Below are positions 38,351-50,180 of a stretch of 64,000 bases of DNA, in pieces (the stretch's first letter is position 1; each line of letters opens with the position of its first letter). Made by a program: the position numbers and the translations under genes. The stretch comes from Hymenolepis diminuta (lineage: Eukaryota > Platyhelminthes > Cestoda > Cyclophyllidea > Hymenolepididae). Location of the stretch: the NCBI GenBank assembly GCA_900708905.1, contig CAADRB010000025.1, positions 317,838-381,837 of the forward strand, written 5' to 3'. The notes beneath the pieces are model-generated. The model searched no databases, had not been told where the DNA came from, and saw nothing but the letters and a program-made list of their open reading frames with translations.

Positions 38351-39667
38351 GAACCCGTCGTGGTATCTGCGGGTTCCACTTCGAATCGTATATTTATAGA
38401 AAATCCAGTGTCCTGAAAATATTTAACAAACTTAAATTATAGCAATATTTTGTGAAATTGTTTTAAAATTACGCTGTTTTTTACATGACCTCGGAGAACA
38501 CGACTCAAAGTTATTGAGATATTCACTTCACTTTTGTTTAATAACATAACACGATATAATATTTGTGGTTTTTTATTGATAACAGGATTTATTCTACATT
38601 TACACTGCACATACTTTCAACACATCTCGATTGCAAACGCCCTGATGGGAGGCGGAATGTTAAGGCTTCAAACTTTATGGTCAAATCTTATGCTGGAATT
38701 CCGATGAATATATAATATTGTTGTGTAACTTCAATTCACACAGTTTGGTTTAATCAGCTCATTCTAGAACATTATTAATACCTCTCCCAAGCTCTCGCGT
38801 TCCCCCACTTCTGAGTCTTGTATATTTTTGATGTGCACCGAATCGGATCATTACAGATCTGATCAGAGCTAAAAGTTGACCAGTCTAATAGTAAGATTTC
38901 TAAAGGATACTTGCCAATCTCAAAATTAAAGATAAACTTGATGCACTTTGACAAGGACTTGAATCTGCGTTCGTGAAGGAATAGTCTCACCGCAAATATA
39001 GTTGAAACACATCAAGGATTCTTTCGTTATGACGAATTTGAAAAGATTTATGTATAATTAATAACAAGAAGCAGACTTAGTGTGGTATCCCCACAAGAGC
39101 GACAGCCATTTTTCAAAATACGGCAGATGAGAATGGACGATAGCATCTCATTAGAGAGATCTGAGGTGATATTGACACCGCTTGCAATGTAGCAAAGTAT
39201 ACTTCCAGAAGAAGTATCCTAACATTGATGTTCAACATAAATGCGCTTGAAGTATTGTAAAGGCTGACTTGATTGTCCGCATCTTCGGGACCCCTATGGA
39301 ACTGCTTGATAGCCCCCTATGAACTTTCCAGAACGAAGTACAACCGCTGGAAACGTAATTCCTGTATAATGAGGCAAAATCGGCTGAAGCTACATCTCTG
39401 TCACCGTATCAATCATTTTCATTCAAAAAACAAAGTGAAATCTTTTGAGGGGAAAAATTTTTCATTGTCATTTTGAGGTATCATTTCCATATGCAATCTC
39501 TATCTATTAATTTCCACTCAATTAAAGCTTTATTTCATAGAAATGAAATCGAATTTTTATTATAATCTAAAAAGTAGCCACACTTTCACCTTTTTTATTG
39601 AATGACGTAAGATAGCTTAATTGCACAATCATGTAATCGAAAAATCGTCTCCGAACTCGGATTATTC
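38351..39667. other. Gene-free stretch
   Basis: AT-rich. The ORF at 38775-38990 (minus) has no recognisable domain. No transposon ends seen. Confidence 0.4.
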
Positions 39668-39866
39668 TGCCAGGCGAAACGAGACTCGATGAGGTCGTTG
39701 GGAAATGTTGCATGCTTTGTTCATTGATGTGTAGCTGACAGTTGAGGGAGAAGTGGGAATCGGTAAGCGTGCAATACATAGGGTGACGGAGTGTATATGT
39801 ACTACGAATATAATGTGACCTGTCAAAATGGCCCCTTTTCAAATTATCTTCCCTTCGCATATACAT
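39668..39866 (-). repeat. Dispersed repeat family B, copy 1
   Basis: About 199 bp, the reverse complement of 57072-57268 with few differences. It includes GGGCCATTTTGACAGGTCAC and CACCCTATGTATTGCACGC. The frame on the minus strand is open but the plus copy diverges into another frame, so coding is not supported. The high identity suggests recent spread. Confidence 0.85.
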
Positions 39867-40351
39867 TGTTCATGTAAGCTGCACAAAATATCTAATTACC
39901 GTCAAATTAGGTATTTTGAATTGTAGCCGCTAAAGCCTTACTAATATTAATGATACTGCATACACGAATTGATTTATAGTATTAATGTGTGGAAATGGTA
40001 CATAACATGCACTTGGTGTGATTCAGCTTGACAGAGATGTGATAAGATCTGTAATAGATTACTGATTTCACATCATTAAACTTTGATATTTCTAGATGTC
40101 TATGATTATTGCATAGCAATATCACAACAACTTTATGTGAGCTCACTTTGGGTGAAGACAGCTTACGGAGACCTGCCAACTTGCAATTTTGATCTATCTC
40201 AAATTTGATTGGCTAAAGTTTTAAATTGTCGAATATCTTGCAAGATCATTTGCATTCTCGGTTATTGAAAGGGAGAAAATTGCAGTACTAAAACTGACAC
40301 TTTATGATTAAAGTAATACCGATTTTACTGACAAAAGGCTGACATCCCAGT

Positions 40352-40426
40352 TAGGAAGAAGGAAAACACAAATTCTCGTTTGCTAAAGCGAAAATTTATT
40401 ACGGTTAGACTCGAACTATGTACAGC
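40352..40426 (+). repeat. Dispersed repeat family C, copy 1
   Basis: Shares GGAAAACACAAATTCTCGTT and GCGAAAATTTATT with 42414-42488 in the same orientation, with small indels. Short fragment of an unknown element. Confidence 0.65.
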
Positions 40427-40624
40427 ATAAACTAATTTATAAGAGTTCCAATATATAATATAGGGGATGAACATCGTTTTCAATAATAATGTGAAGAAGA
40501 TAGAGAATAAATATTAACTTTGTCAGGGGAAAATATTTCAAAATTATTCATAATTATATTTTCATTCTGACATTTTCTCTTTGTAAGCCATGTATTCCAT
40601 GTAGGACTTCTTCGAGTTTGCTTG

Positions 40625-40950
40625 AAGTTTGTGGCGTTTGCCTGCAGAGGCCTCCTCAGCCAATCAGCAGTCACTATCCCTGCAGCTTAGTATTGCTTGT
40701 ATTTAGGGACCAAGCTTGTGGACAACGACTCATAAGGAGCTCTGTTCGCTTAAAATTCTTTCTATCTCATCGCTTACGGATCAATGAACCCTCTCTACTC
40801 AACACCTTTCTTGTTCTCGCTACTTTTGGAGCGGCCTAGCTAATTTCTGGAGCAAATTTCTAACAGAGGACTCTGCTAGACGCTATCCGGACTGCTTAGG
40901 AGGATTGCGTGGGTATAGCGAAAAGGCTTATTGGTGTAGCATCCGCTACA
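40625..40950 (-). repeat. Dispersed repeat family A, copy 3
   Basis: Reverse-orientation copy ending in the intact near-palindrome (minus strand TGTAGCGGATGCTACACC). It is closest to copy 1 at 24.7 kb: both share GTTGAGTAG.GAGGGTTCATT and the GCGATGAGATAG segment absent from the 48.5 and 53.2 kb copies, so two subfamilies exist. Confidence 0.8.
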
Positions 40951-40966
40951 AGTTCTTCTGTTGGTT

Positions 40967-41239
40967 TCACATTTCTTCATGTCCACTTATTTCTTTTTCA
41001 ACGACGTTATTGGGTAATTGATGCAGCTTCGATCTGCTTCTTCTTCCCATTTGTATTTCCATAGGATATTTTCCAGCAAGCCTCCAATAAGCAGCCGTCC
41101 AGAAGATCTCAAATACAATCTTCAAATTTCTTAGAATGGCTCTCTCTCCTTTTTTGTAGGACCTGTTCTTTACCTTCCTCTTGGTTCGCTTTGAAACAGA
41201 ACACTGCGTTCGTCTTTGTTTTCGGAGAAGGATCTCCAT
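40967..41239 (-). CDS. Unassigned 90-codon basic ORF
   Basis: ATG at 41239, open to a stop at 40967. It is rich in Lys/Arg in its first half (KRTKRKVKNRSYKKGERA) and has an aromatic segment (IFEIFWTAAYWRLA-like, read as IVFEIFWTAAYWRLAGKYP). No domain is recognised. It abuts repeat family A copy 3, so it may be part of a repeat or a chance ORF. Confidence 0.25.
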   Translation of the reverse strand: MEILLRKQRRTQCSVSKRTKRKVKNRSYKKGERAILRNLKIVFEIFWTAAYWRLAGKYPMEIQMGRRSRSKLHQLPNNVVEKEISGHEEM

Positions 41240-42107
41240 GCCTTGTCTTCAGACAATATCCACTTTTGATACTGGTTTCAATTCAATGAATATTGCAGAA
41301 ACATGTTTAAAATGCTGTGTCCTTTTCCCCTTCTTTCAGATCGTTTTTGGAACACGTTTGTGGAGATTATTCTGAGGCCTTTCATTTTGCATTATATCCT
41401 AATTCAAGATGGCTGTCACCTGACTGAACATTTATTTATCTTTCTGGATGACGCTCTCCTTTTTGAGTTCTCCTTTTCTTCAGTACATTGTTTCCTTATG
41501 TCTTTTTTTGCCACACACGTTGTGAATATGAGATATGTAGGGACAAAATCGGATCAAGCGCGAATTATTACAAAAGCCGGTACTCACTTAGAGATTTACG
41601 GAGAGTGAAAACATTCCGGGACTCGTTTGACAAAACTGGACTCATTAGATTTCATGCCACTGTCAAACTTGATATTCATATTTATGTATTCATTAACAAA
41701 AATATTCATTACATGCTTTGAGTATTCGGAGAATTTGACAAAAGACCTCAGTTTGACAAGGCTTTCGAAGACCACTCGGAATTGTAGACATTTTAAATGA
41801 TCCTTCTAATCGCAGAGTTCAAAAACACTGGCAATGCACCTAGAAACAGTCACTCAGTCTCCATCATATTCTTTGGTGAGGGAAAGACAACTACGATACT
41901 TTCAAAATTCAGAAGACCTTCAACAAATAAATCAGGGAAAATCAAGACAGCTTCGCCGAAAGTAAGGTTCGAAGGAAACTTGAGATGCAGGTAACCTTAG
42001 AGCTTTACATTTTCATCCGTTCCCAACCTCCACAACGACAGTTCAACTTTTGAATTGCCTGAAATACCAGTGAGATTGTTTCTTGAAATAACCTCACATA
42101 TTTCAAC
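41240..42107. other. No recognised feature
   Basis: ORFs at 41303-41608 and 41797-41994 (plus) have no domain I know and no clear splice partners. Confidence 0.35.
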
Positions 42108-42329
42108 CTAGTTAGCAAAGGTTCGAACTACTTCTGAGTCATAGTGAGATTCATTAACTTGTAGAACCAGAGAAATCTGTAGATAGTTCGGATAAGGAAA
42201 TGCCCAAATTTCAGTTTTCATGCTTAGAAATTTAGAAAACTTTTCTTGCGATAATTTGTGATGCTCCGGCTGTTTCTTCAGAAAAAGTTCATTGTTCATC
42301 AGGAGAACTCCAAATTCATCAATATTCAA
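42108..42329 (-). CDS. Unassigned possible exon, 74 codons
   Basis: An open stretch without an initial ATG in its first ten codons; Met11 is the first. Composition is protein-like (PEHHKLSQEKFSKFLSMKTE, YLQISLVLQVNESHYDSE). A possible donor (GTAGTTC after HYDSE) and a downstream acceptor (TATTTCAG near 42065) could join a short second exon. Family not recognised, and it may be chance. Confidence 0.22.
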   Translation of the reverse strand: MNIDEFGVLLMNNELFLKKQPEHHKLSQEKFSKFLSMKTEIWAFPYPNYLQISLVLQVNESHYDSEVVRTFAN

Positions 42330-42413
42330 TTAAATTATTGCGAATATTCAAAAGCTGAGTTCTTTTTAGCCTTGTGTTGCCGACTTTTACGACCTACAAG
42401 TCGATATACCGGC

Positions 42414-42488
42414 TAGAGGAAGGAAAAACACAAGTTCTCGTTGTCATTAGCGAAAATTTATTGTAGTTCAGCTCAAACCATGTAGAGT
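42414..42488 (+). repeat. Dispersed repeat family C, copy 2
   Basis: Same orientation as copy 1, about 2 kb downstream, with GCGAAAATTTATTGTAGTTC against GCGAAAATTTATTACGGTTA. The pair may mark the two ends or two insertions of one decayed element. The 2 kb between them contains repeat A copy 3 and unassigned ORFs. Confidence 0.65.
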
Positions 42489-43415
42489 TCGGTGAAATTC
42501 ATATTAATTAACATAAACAATGTTCAGTGATAGATGGAAAGGCGATATCAAATAAAATTTGATTTTGACATGGGAAAATGTTGAATTATTTTTCAAAATT
42601 ATACTTTCACCTTTTCAGCTTCCTTTAGAATAAGGAAAATTGGAAATGCATTCTGAAATAAGAAGTACATGAAGGCAAACCGAGCAGCCATCCTATTTCA
42701 CCCGCTTGACAATAATGCTTACCCTCAACCAGACACTCTCAAGAATGTCAAAGCAGTTTTTACGAATAGAGATTCTAATCATGACCAAAGCCATGCAGAT
42801 CATAACTTTTTGGTAAAATGATCAAGATTTTTTGAGCAATAGGGTGCTAGGGATAAAAAGGAGGAAAAATTAGCTCTTGGTAAATCATTAGGCTCTAGAC
42901 GACATGACATAAGCAATTCAATATTTTCATTCCTGTTTCTAATACCAAAAATCAACCAGTGACTCCAATATGAGCACTAAAATATAAAGCCCTTATCTAC
43001 CAAATTAAGCAAAATGTTCTCCGAAAACAGTGGATTGCTTCTGTAGTTTAGACTGAGTCATTGTTTCCTTGGCAAAGTTTTAAGCGGGGATAGTCGGTGA
43101 CAAATCTACAATTCAGTAAATATGTCTTAATATTTTCCCAATCTGTCTTTGGCATTTCCTATTTCATATTTCGCTGCTCGAACGACGTAGAAATTGGTGA
43201 ATATATTCCAGGTATTCAATTTGTAAGCCGAATGGCTTCATTTCAACATTTGTTAACATTTTTTTAACATTTATCGTCTATAAAAATCGCTGTCGTATTT
43301 TTCGCGTTCAAATATTATGAGTTTGCAGTGCTTTCTGTCGCAATCAAATGTTGAATTACTGTATCTAATAGTTATCTCTGAGGTTATGAGGAAAAAAATC
43401 TTGTCATTATCTGAA
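42489..43415. other. No recognised feature
   Basis: AT-rich sequence with no coding exon, repeat or RNA gene that I can support. Confidence 0.4.
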
Positions 43416-43494
43416 TGTGACAGAAATTCTGTCCATTGTTTTAATTTGAATTAAAGTGAACATTTCGTCAAAAATACATTTATTTAGTGCTCAA

Positions 43495-44713
43495 CACAGT
43501 CACCATTTTCATTAATCACATCTTTCCATCTTGCCACAAGCTTTCTCATTCCTTCGTCATAGAATTTAGCCAGTTTGAAGTGAAGCTAGCTTCTTCATTT
43601 CCACCTCTTCTCGTGAGGTAAGCCTTTGTCCCATTGAATGAATCTGCAAGCTGCTGCAAGCTCCTGTAAGCTCCTGAAAAGATAAAAGTCGGTTGGTGGA
43701 AGAGAAGATGGGGAGAATATGGTGGGAATATGGCGGATGATGCATGACTTGCCAACCAAATTCTTCAACAAGATTTTTGGTTGCTCTTAAACTGTGGAGT
43801 CTGGCATTGTCATGGAGCAGAATCACTCCTTTTCGATTCATCGAAGAAGGCCCTGGCCTTCTTTTTCCTGCCCTTAACTGCCTTTGAACGAGTTAGCTGC
43901 TGACTTCAACAACTTCAGATATTACTATTTCATTATCACCCATTACTTCATAATAAACAATTCCCTTCAATTCCCTTCCCACCATACACACAAAAGAATT
44001 TCTTTCTTTCGAGTGCAGTCCCGAACTGTCTCGGTTGTGGAATTGGCTTTGGACCACTGTCTTGACCTAGCCACCGTGTTTTGCGCTTAACATTGTTGTG
44101 AAGGTTCCACCACTTCACAGTTAGGCTGTCAGTTATGATTCGGTGTAAAAAGGTGCCTCAAATTCGGTTCACGAGAACGCATTGAAACACAACGGGTCAC
44201 ACACACACACACACACACACACCGTTACTTGTTGATTTCTGACAAATCGTGTGGAGGGACGCATTTCCCAGCCTTTGAGACTCTCCCAGCCAAGTCTTTT
44301 CATTTCCCCATATATGGCCATATGGTCATATGGCGGCCTACGTCCAAGATTTTGCTCAGTTCTCTAGTAGTGCAAGTTGCATTTCCATCAATGCCAACTT
44401 GCAACTGCTTAGAATTGAGTTCTTTTGAGCATCCTGCTCTCGGTTCGCCTCTCTCCCGTCTTTCTGAATGAGGTCGTCCTTTTGAAACCACCTGCGGAAA
44501 ACTACCTGTAGAAAATCACCTTCTGTGGGTCTTTTCATTCACAACATCATTTCCATAGGTGTCTTTGAGTGTTTCTACTGCTGCTGATGCTGCTGCTGCT
44601 GCCGCTGAGCATGACGTATTTCCTTCATGAAATTCAAACAGTGAAATATGCCTCCTATGCTCTCTTGTTGGAGTGTTGGAGTATACAACAGGGCTAGAAA
44701 TAATTATCAACAA
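43495..44713 (-). pseudogene. Mariner transposase pseudogene
   Basis: Head and tail lie in different frames with stops between, so no single product is possible. The head carries a run of alanine codons (44579-44608) inside the first helix-turn-helix region, where relatives have only two or three Ala. The catalytic centre is incomplete: the first Asp region (VTCDE in relatives) is not readable, the second is present and the third is replaced by His. Dead element. Confidence 0.85.
44198..44222. repeat. (CA)n microsatellite inside the mariner
   Basis: Twelve uninterrupted CA units. It lies between the transposase head and its catalytic part and disrupts the frame. Confidence 0.95.
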
Positions 44714-44941
44714 CGATAATCATCACACAATCTCAAAAAAGAAGGAATAATATACTATTAAGCGTCATAGATAAGCACACAACATTAACGAGTTTAATTG
44801 AAGTTATCGTGTCCTAAGCACAACTCAAAAGTTGGACAGAACTTCTGTTACAACCTGATATTATAAGGATATTATAATTATAAGGACGCAGTATATATTT
44901 GTATATAATTGAACTAACATGGAAATGAGAGCTGTAAATCA

Positions 44942-45545
44942 ATGGCAGTAGTCCCGAATACTATCCATTTTGAGATTGTGTGTGGTGAAGACATCGCCCG
45001 GAAACTGGGACTGAATCGGTCCGCACGTCAACCTCCGGCTTGTGGATCTTTATCTGATAAGCAGTACTTCGCGACTGCAACATCTAGACGAAGTCAATAT
45101 AGATTATTCCGCACTAAAGTGGAATATATCGCATATTTTTTGTAAGCTATTCAAAGGTTGTCTTAATCTTCCCTATTTTAATTAAGAAATTATTACTTTA
45201 GCATTGACAACACCATCCAAGACCGTAGAATGAGACCCAATTTGCTTAAATACAAGGGGATGCCTGTTAAGGATCTGATGAATTTTTCTCGTTTGGAGGC
45301 TGTTAATACTAGATCGGAGGAAATCATCAATGCGGTCAATTCGAAGCTGCCTCATTTGAATGTAGTTGAGGTAGAATCATTGGGACTTTGTATTTGTCGA
45401 AGAGATGAATGTAAGTTTGGAACAGTTAGCAAATATGATTTCACCTTTGATAGTACAGTTAAAACGCATTTTTTTTCCTGTAGATTACGGCATTAATGCG
45501 ACTTTCAAGGAATTATTGGCTCGAATGGCAAAAAAAAATTTGTAA
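44942..45545 (+). CDS. La-motif protein with unknown N-terminal block, copy A (intact)
   Basis: Three-exon model: 44942-45141, 45187-45410 and 45484-45545, introns 45 and 73 nt, 161 codons plus stop. The acceptor at 45186 was chosen over a later AG because it restores NYYFS, matching copy B. Exon 1: a block of about 65 residues with PNTIHFEIVCGEDIARKLGL, PACGSLSDKQYFATA and SQYRLF, which I cannot assign. Exon 2: a La-type winged-helix motif with YYFS, a D at the N..xxD position, LMNFSRL, then IINAVNSKLPHL and CRRDE. The Gln of classical La motifs is not seen. Exon 3: short tail (GINATFKELLARM). No RRM follows, unlike typical La proteins. RNA binding is an inference from the fold. An AATAAA overlaps the stop region. 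It lies 85 bp from the mariner end. Confidence 0.8.
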
Positions 45546-48524
45546 ATAAATTTTTTTAAACAGGAGTGTTATATTTTGATTCCTTACGCCCAAATCTCTG
45601 TTGACGTCGCTTTTCAATGACAGATTTTATGAATATTTTGAAATTTGAAAGCTACAGAATCAAACGTGGAACATTTTTAATAGTCTTTGAAAATGTGTCT
45701 ACGACTTATATCTTAACTGGAACGTCCACCGCATTAAGTGGTACACAGTGGTACACTAACTCATCATTCACCAAGTGTTACTAAATTTCTAGCCCTAATA
45801 AATGCACAGAGAGAGGGAGGGAGAGTGACGTGAAGGATGTTTAATTTGTACAAATTTTTCGTTCTGGTCGACCTATCTTGACGTGATCTAAACTGAATTA
45901 GGATATAGTTGACAGTAGTCTGGTGGTTGTCAATTGAATTACTTGTCATCAATTTGAATAGTGAATTCAACTACGTTCTCGCATAAACTATCCTACTCTT
46001 CCTACCAGAAGAGTAAATACCTAGAGGCCAAAAAGAGGGCGATAAACTACGTAATATAAGAGTTAACTGGAAGGAAATGACCTTACCGCGAAGTGTTGTT
46101 TCCATGATTCAAACTGTCATCACTGTGGAATTCGAAAAACAGTAAATTATTCTCTTATTGGGGTCTTGAACCATGTGTTTTTGCCATTACACTCTGGTAT
46201 TTGTAAGAACAAGAGGAAGTGAAAGACTTTGTGTAGCAGCCCCAAGGCACGGTCCACTTCGTTGAATCTTGGTCGCAGTATTCCCGAGAGGAATTCATTG
46301 ATCTAGCTCCTCACATGTTATGGCTCTGCGGGAGCTTAATCGTAAGTTCAATTATTTTTGAAATATGAAATATTTGCTATCAAATAGCATTAATATTATA
46401 ATTGAAAGGTCGAAATGGATGAGAGGCTTTGCAAAGATCTAAACTGATAAGTAGGAACATATCTAAAGGCTTGTAGCAAGGGTTGTTGGGGCCAACAAGA
46501 ACCGAGGTCACCAATTTAGGCGTTACCAAATTGTAGGAATCAGATCTTGATTGTAGAAGCAAAGACTATAGCTAACAGCTAACAGCAGCAACAACAGTTT
46601 GAGAGCAGAAAACCAAGAGCTGACTAGGCTAGAAGGTTTTGAATAGATCACGATGAGGATTCAAGCGGGTGGGGGAGAGAGAGAGACGAGGAACAAGGGA
46701 GATGAGAGGGCAGCGTATGAGCCGGTTAGAGAACAAGCGTGCGTACGATTGTGTACCGTATGTATGAGGTGGAAATACAAACACAACTAATGTAGGTCAC
46801 TTAGACAAGTACACGCGTGCTGTGTGAGTCCAGTGTACTTATGGAAGGGGGGAAGGGAAGAGGGCATCGAAAAACACTTTCAGACATGACAGTTAGGGGT
46901 TTTAAGTCATTTGAACATAAAGATATCACTGCTGCATCGTGTATTTTCATAGAAAATGTTAGAAATGCATAAAGAATCATCCTTCAAGCTTATGAGATAG
47001 TGTTTGGTTCAGCCGATGTTTCAAATAAATTTACTAATGACGAATTTAGATTTGGGAAAAGATTTGCATTTTAAATTTTACTATGCCCAATAGGTATCCG
47101 TCCTGTATTTTATCCCTTCCAACAAACATCTACATAGATTCATCGATAACCGTCAGCTTATCACTCCTACCTAGTACCTACATGTGTACATCTAATATTT
47201 ATTTGAGCCGTCATGCAGATATCATCGCTCTGCTAAAATACGTCCAAGGTTTGAAACTCTGCTTATTGTCATATTAATTGCCGGATATTCTTCTATGAAT
47301 GTGAAATATGGGATTCGATTGGACTCTTCAAGATTTGCCGATTACCATAAAATAAAATTTTAATATCAACCGTGCTGCAGACAAGTTTCAACTTGAATGC
47401 TTTGTCGAATGTTCGCTTTTGCAGATATCAATTGAGTTACCCAGCACGAACATCATGTACTGTTCACCTAATACAACCAGGTGATCTATAACGTCCCCAG
47501 ATAATTTTGCATTTTGTTCTGGAAATTTGATTTATTTATTACATAAACCAATCACGTAGAGTCAATATTAAAAGTTGAATATTTGAAGCTGATAGCAAAT
47601 TCTAAACTCAATATTATCGTATTCATAAATCCGGTAATGAAATTCATGAAAGAATACAAGTTAGATGCAATCCGATTAAGGAATATGACCTTTTCGTGGT
47701 GTATATCAGCAACAAGTTCCTAACGAAATAAGATGAGAACCATTTAAGACTGCTCATCAGGTAGTGTTTTGATAAATCCCTAAGACACTTTGAAATTTCT
47801 CCCTGCAATTTGATCCTTAGAGTTCTACCCTTTTCAAGGCGTTCATTAGTACCTCTTCCCGACTTAGAAGTTTGCAAGTGACACTAAAAAACTCGTCTCT
47901 ACTCAGCGCATCTCATTTTAATCCTAAACCTGTTATAAATGTATCCCAGGTAGCTACACTTTATTTCCCTTTTTCATAAAAGAGTTCGAATCGAACCCAT
48001 TTAGTACTTAGAGGCAAGTATTACCCTAACATTATTATAAATGAGCAATATTGCTGAAAAGGTGCAAAATTGGAAGAGAAATAGTTAAAAATTTATGCAA
48101 ATTCTTTTCTTTATAATTTAGCCGGAAAGTTGCTTATATCACTAGCCAATGGCAGAGGTGAAGCCAAAACTTAATCTCCTGGAAGGAATTTCAACCGATG
48201 AACCATTATTTCGCTTTGAACCCCTATTAAAAATACAATTGATCATAATGAGCAACAAAAAACCTTTTAACTTATTAAAAATATTATCACAACGCTGTTT
48301 AACTTAAATATACATTTTTGCCGGTCATTTAGATTGATAAAATTTCAGCAACACGTCTACCATTCGTGACATGGATAACCATAAGCGTTGCCAGTAAGTC
48401 AGAAGACGAAGGCCTGCTGCATTTTCTATCGTGAAATTACCTCTATTTCATCCCTTCTAGGTAAGATTTGCCGGTCCTTTAATTCTATCCATTTATTGCA
48501 TACAAACAACAACAATCGAGTCTA
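45546..48524. other. Gene-free stretch
   Basis: No coding exon recognised. It contains AG-rich simple sequence at about 46668-46700. ORFs at 45764-45970 and 47644-47877 (minus) have no domain. Confidence 0.4.
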
Positions 48525-48875
48525 TGTAGCGGATGCTACACCTAAGTAATCCTCCTAAGCAGTCCGAATAGCCTCTAGCAGAGTCCTCTATTGTCACTTT
48601 ACTCCCAAATTAGCCAGGCTATGCCCAAAGTGGTAAGAACCAGAAAGATGCTGAGTGGACAGGGTTTCACGATCACTTCCTTGTTCACGTGAGTCAAAAG
48701 CTTAGTCATTAAATACGAAATCATGCTAGACTGCAGGGATCTTGATTGCTGATTGGTTGAGGAGGCCTCTGCACTCACGTCCGCGCTTGTTTTCAATGCG
48801 ACCGGTTACATACCACACTTTCCCAGAAAGTTCTAGCGCACGTAGTTCAATCAGTCTTGTTAACATTGTGAACCG
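48525..48875 (+). repeat. Dispersed repeat family A, copy 4
   Basis: Starts TGTAGCGGATGCTACACC and ends near AATCAGTCTTGTTAACATTG. Nearly identical to copy 5 at 53238-53609, but lacking about 22 bp just after the palindrome (copies 1, 3 and 5 repeat a TGCTACACCT-type string there). Confidence 0.85.
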
Positions 48876-50180
48876 CACACCTTTGACACTTGCGCTGACA
48901 GACTTCAAAGGTATATTAGAAGAAAACACTGTAGAACTGTGATAGGTTTGTTCCGGTGTTGTCAATCGTTGAATATAAATGGATTTTGTAATGGAGAGAA
49001 ACAAGTACTGTTATAAGTAAGCAATTGAAAGGAAGTAGGATTTGCTGAAACGATTATAATTGTCCTATTTTGCATCCATCCGAAATTTCTATTAAAATAA
49101 TTGTTACGAGGAAAAGAGCACTTAATATAACGATATCCAGGAAAAATCGTCCAATTTAGGAAGTAATTCATTAATTCGGACCAATGATTTCATGATTAAA
49201 CATTATTCTCAAAATGTCAGGTAAGAAAACATTAAATAATTATTAATTTCGCCAACAAAATATATTTAATAATTTCCATATTCTCTTTTTCTCCTCGACA
49301 ACTTCGAGTAAGATTCGATCTGATTAAACGGCAAACTTCTTGGAAAGGTCCGGTAACATAAATGTTCCCCTAAGACGGAGGAATTTCGGCTTACATTGAG
49401 GATAGAGTACGTCCTAGAACCTTGAATGATTTTCTAGTATCTGCTAAAACTTAGTGAAATTGAGCTTCTACGCGCAAAGTCCTGTCTCGTGCCTTAGTTA
49501 TAGATACGTTTTCAGTTACTCCTAGGTTTCCTGCCTTTGGGATAATTTACTGACCTGGGATGATGGCTTTTTGACATTTCAGGATTTACGGTTAGTTGCT
49601 TACTACTGCGGGCATCCTAGAATCAACAGACGGCTCTACTTATGCCGCTGAAATATGTTGCACTCTTATGTTTCATAAGGTTTATATGGATAGTCTATTG
49701 CGAATTTTATTATCATGAGCCGGATCTTCCCTCTGGAATGGTATAAATGCCTGAATTTGTCCTGTCCGAGCACTCAAATGGATCAGTCGGTCAATACAGA
49801 GAGAATATTGCCGATGTGATCTACATCTTGAACTTTGTGAATGAAACATATTTTATTCCCTAATATGATAACATTAAAGTAAACCTCTTAGGAGATAGTG
49901 ATTAACTCCTGAAGGTCTGATTTAATTACATACGTCAGCACGAACTACCTTCTTGTGATTTATCTCTTGTCGAATATTTTTAAGACGGAAAAAAAGGTCT
50001 TCAGCCATTTCCATGGAAATAGAAATAGATCTGGAGGTTCCACGTTGTTATCCCTCTAACCAGAAGGAATGTTTGGAAATAGAATTGAAAGCAGCTGTAA
50101 ATCTCCTCGATTTGCAGCACAAATCAATGTATTTAGAATGGTCATAATGATAAAAATAAAAAATTATGCTTGATGAAATT
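48876..50180. other. Gene-free stretch
   Basis: No recognisable coding exon. AT-rich. Confidence 0.4.

Larger units (their letters stand above)
43416..44857 (-). mobile_element. Degenerate full-length mariner with both terminal inverted repeats
   Basis: Both ends read inward with related sequence: left GACAGAAATTCTGTCCATTG at 43420 and right (minus strand) AACAGAAGTTCTGTCCAACT near 44850. Between them, on the minus strand, runs a broken mariner transposase: the helix-turn-helix head FEFHEGNTS..DTYGNDVVNEKTHRRWF, then TTRELSKILDVGR. A (CA)n insertion and stops follow, then NRKGVILLHDNARLH with the second catalytic Asp, HPPYS, and KFYDEGMRKLVARW near the end. The third Asp (PPYSPD in relatives) reads PPYSHH. 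Total about 1.44 kb against about 1.3 kb usual; the excess comes from the (CA)n and an alanine-codon expansion. A second copy starts at 63425. Confidence 0.88.

Noticed and set aside
39567..39866. 99-codon minus-strand ORF
   Set aside because: Mostly overlaps repeat family B, and the other copy does not keep the frame to the same end.
44319..44340. CATATGGCCATATGG-type palindromic run
   Set aside because: It lies inside the mariner transposase head and is shared by the second copy; simple internal sequence, not a separate element.
47995..48010. tRNA T-arm-like GTTCGATTCGAAC on the minus strand
   Set aside because: No D arm, anticodon arm or acceptor stem at the right distances.
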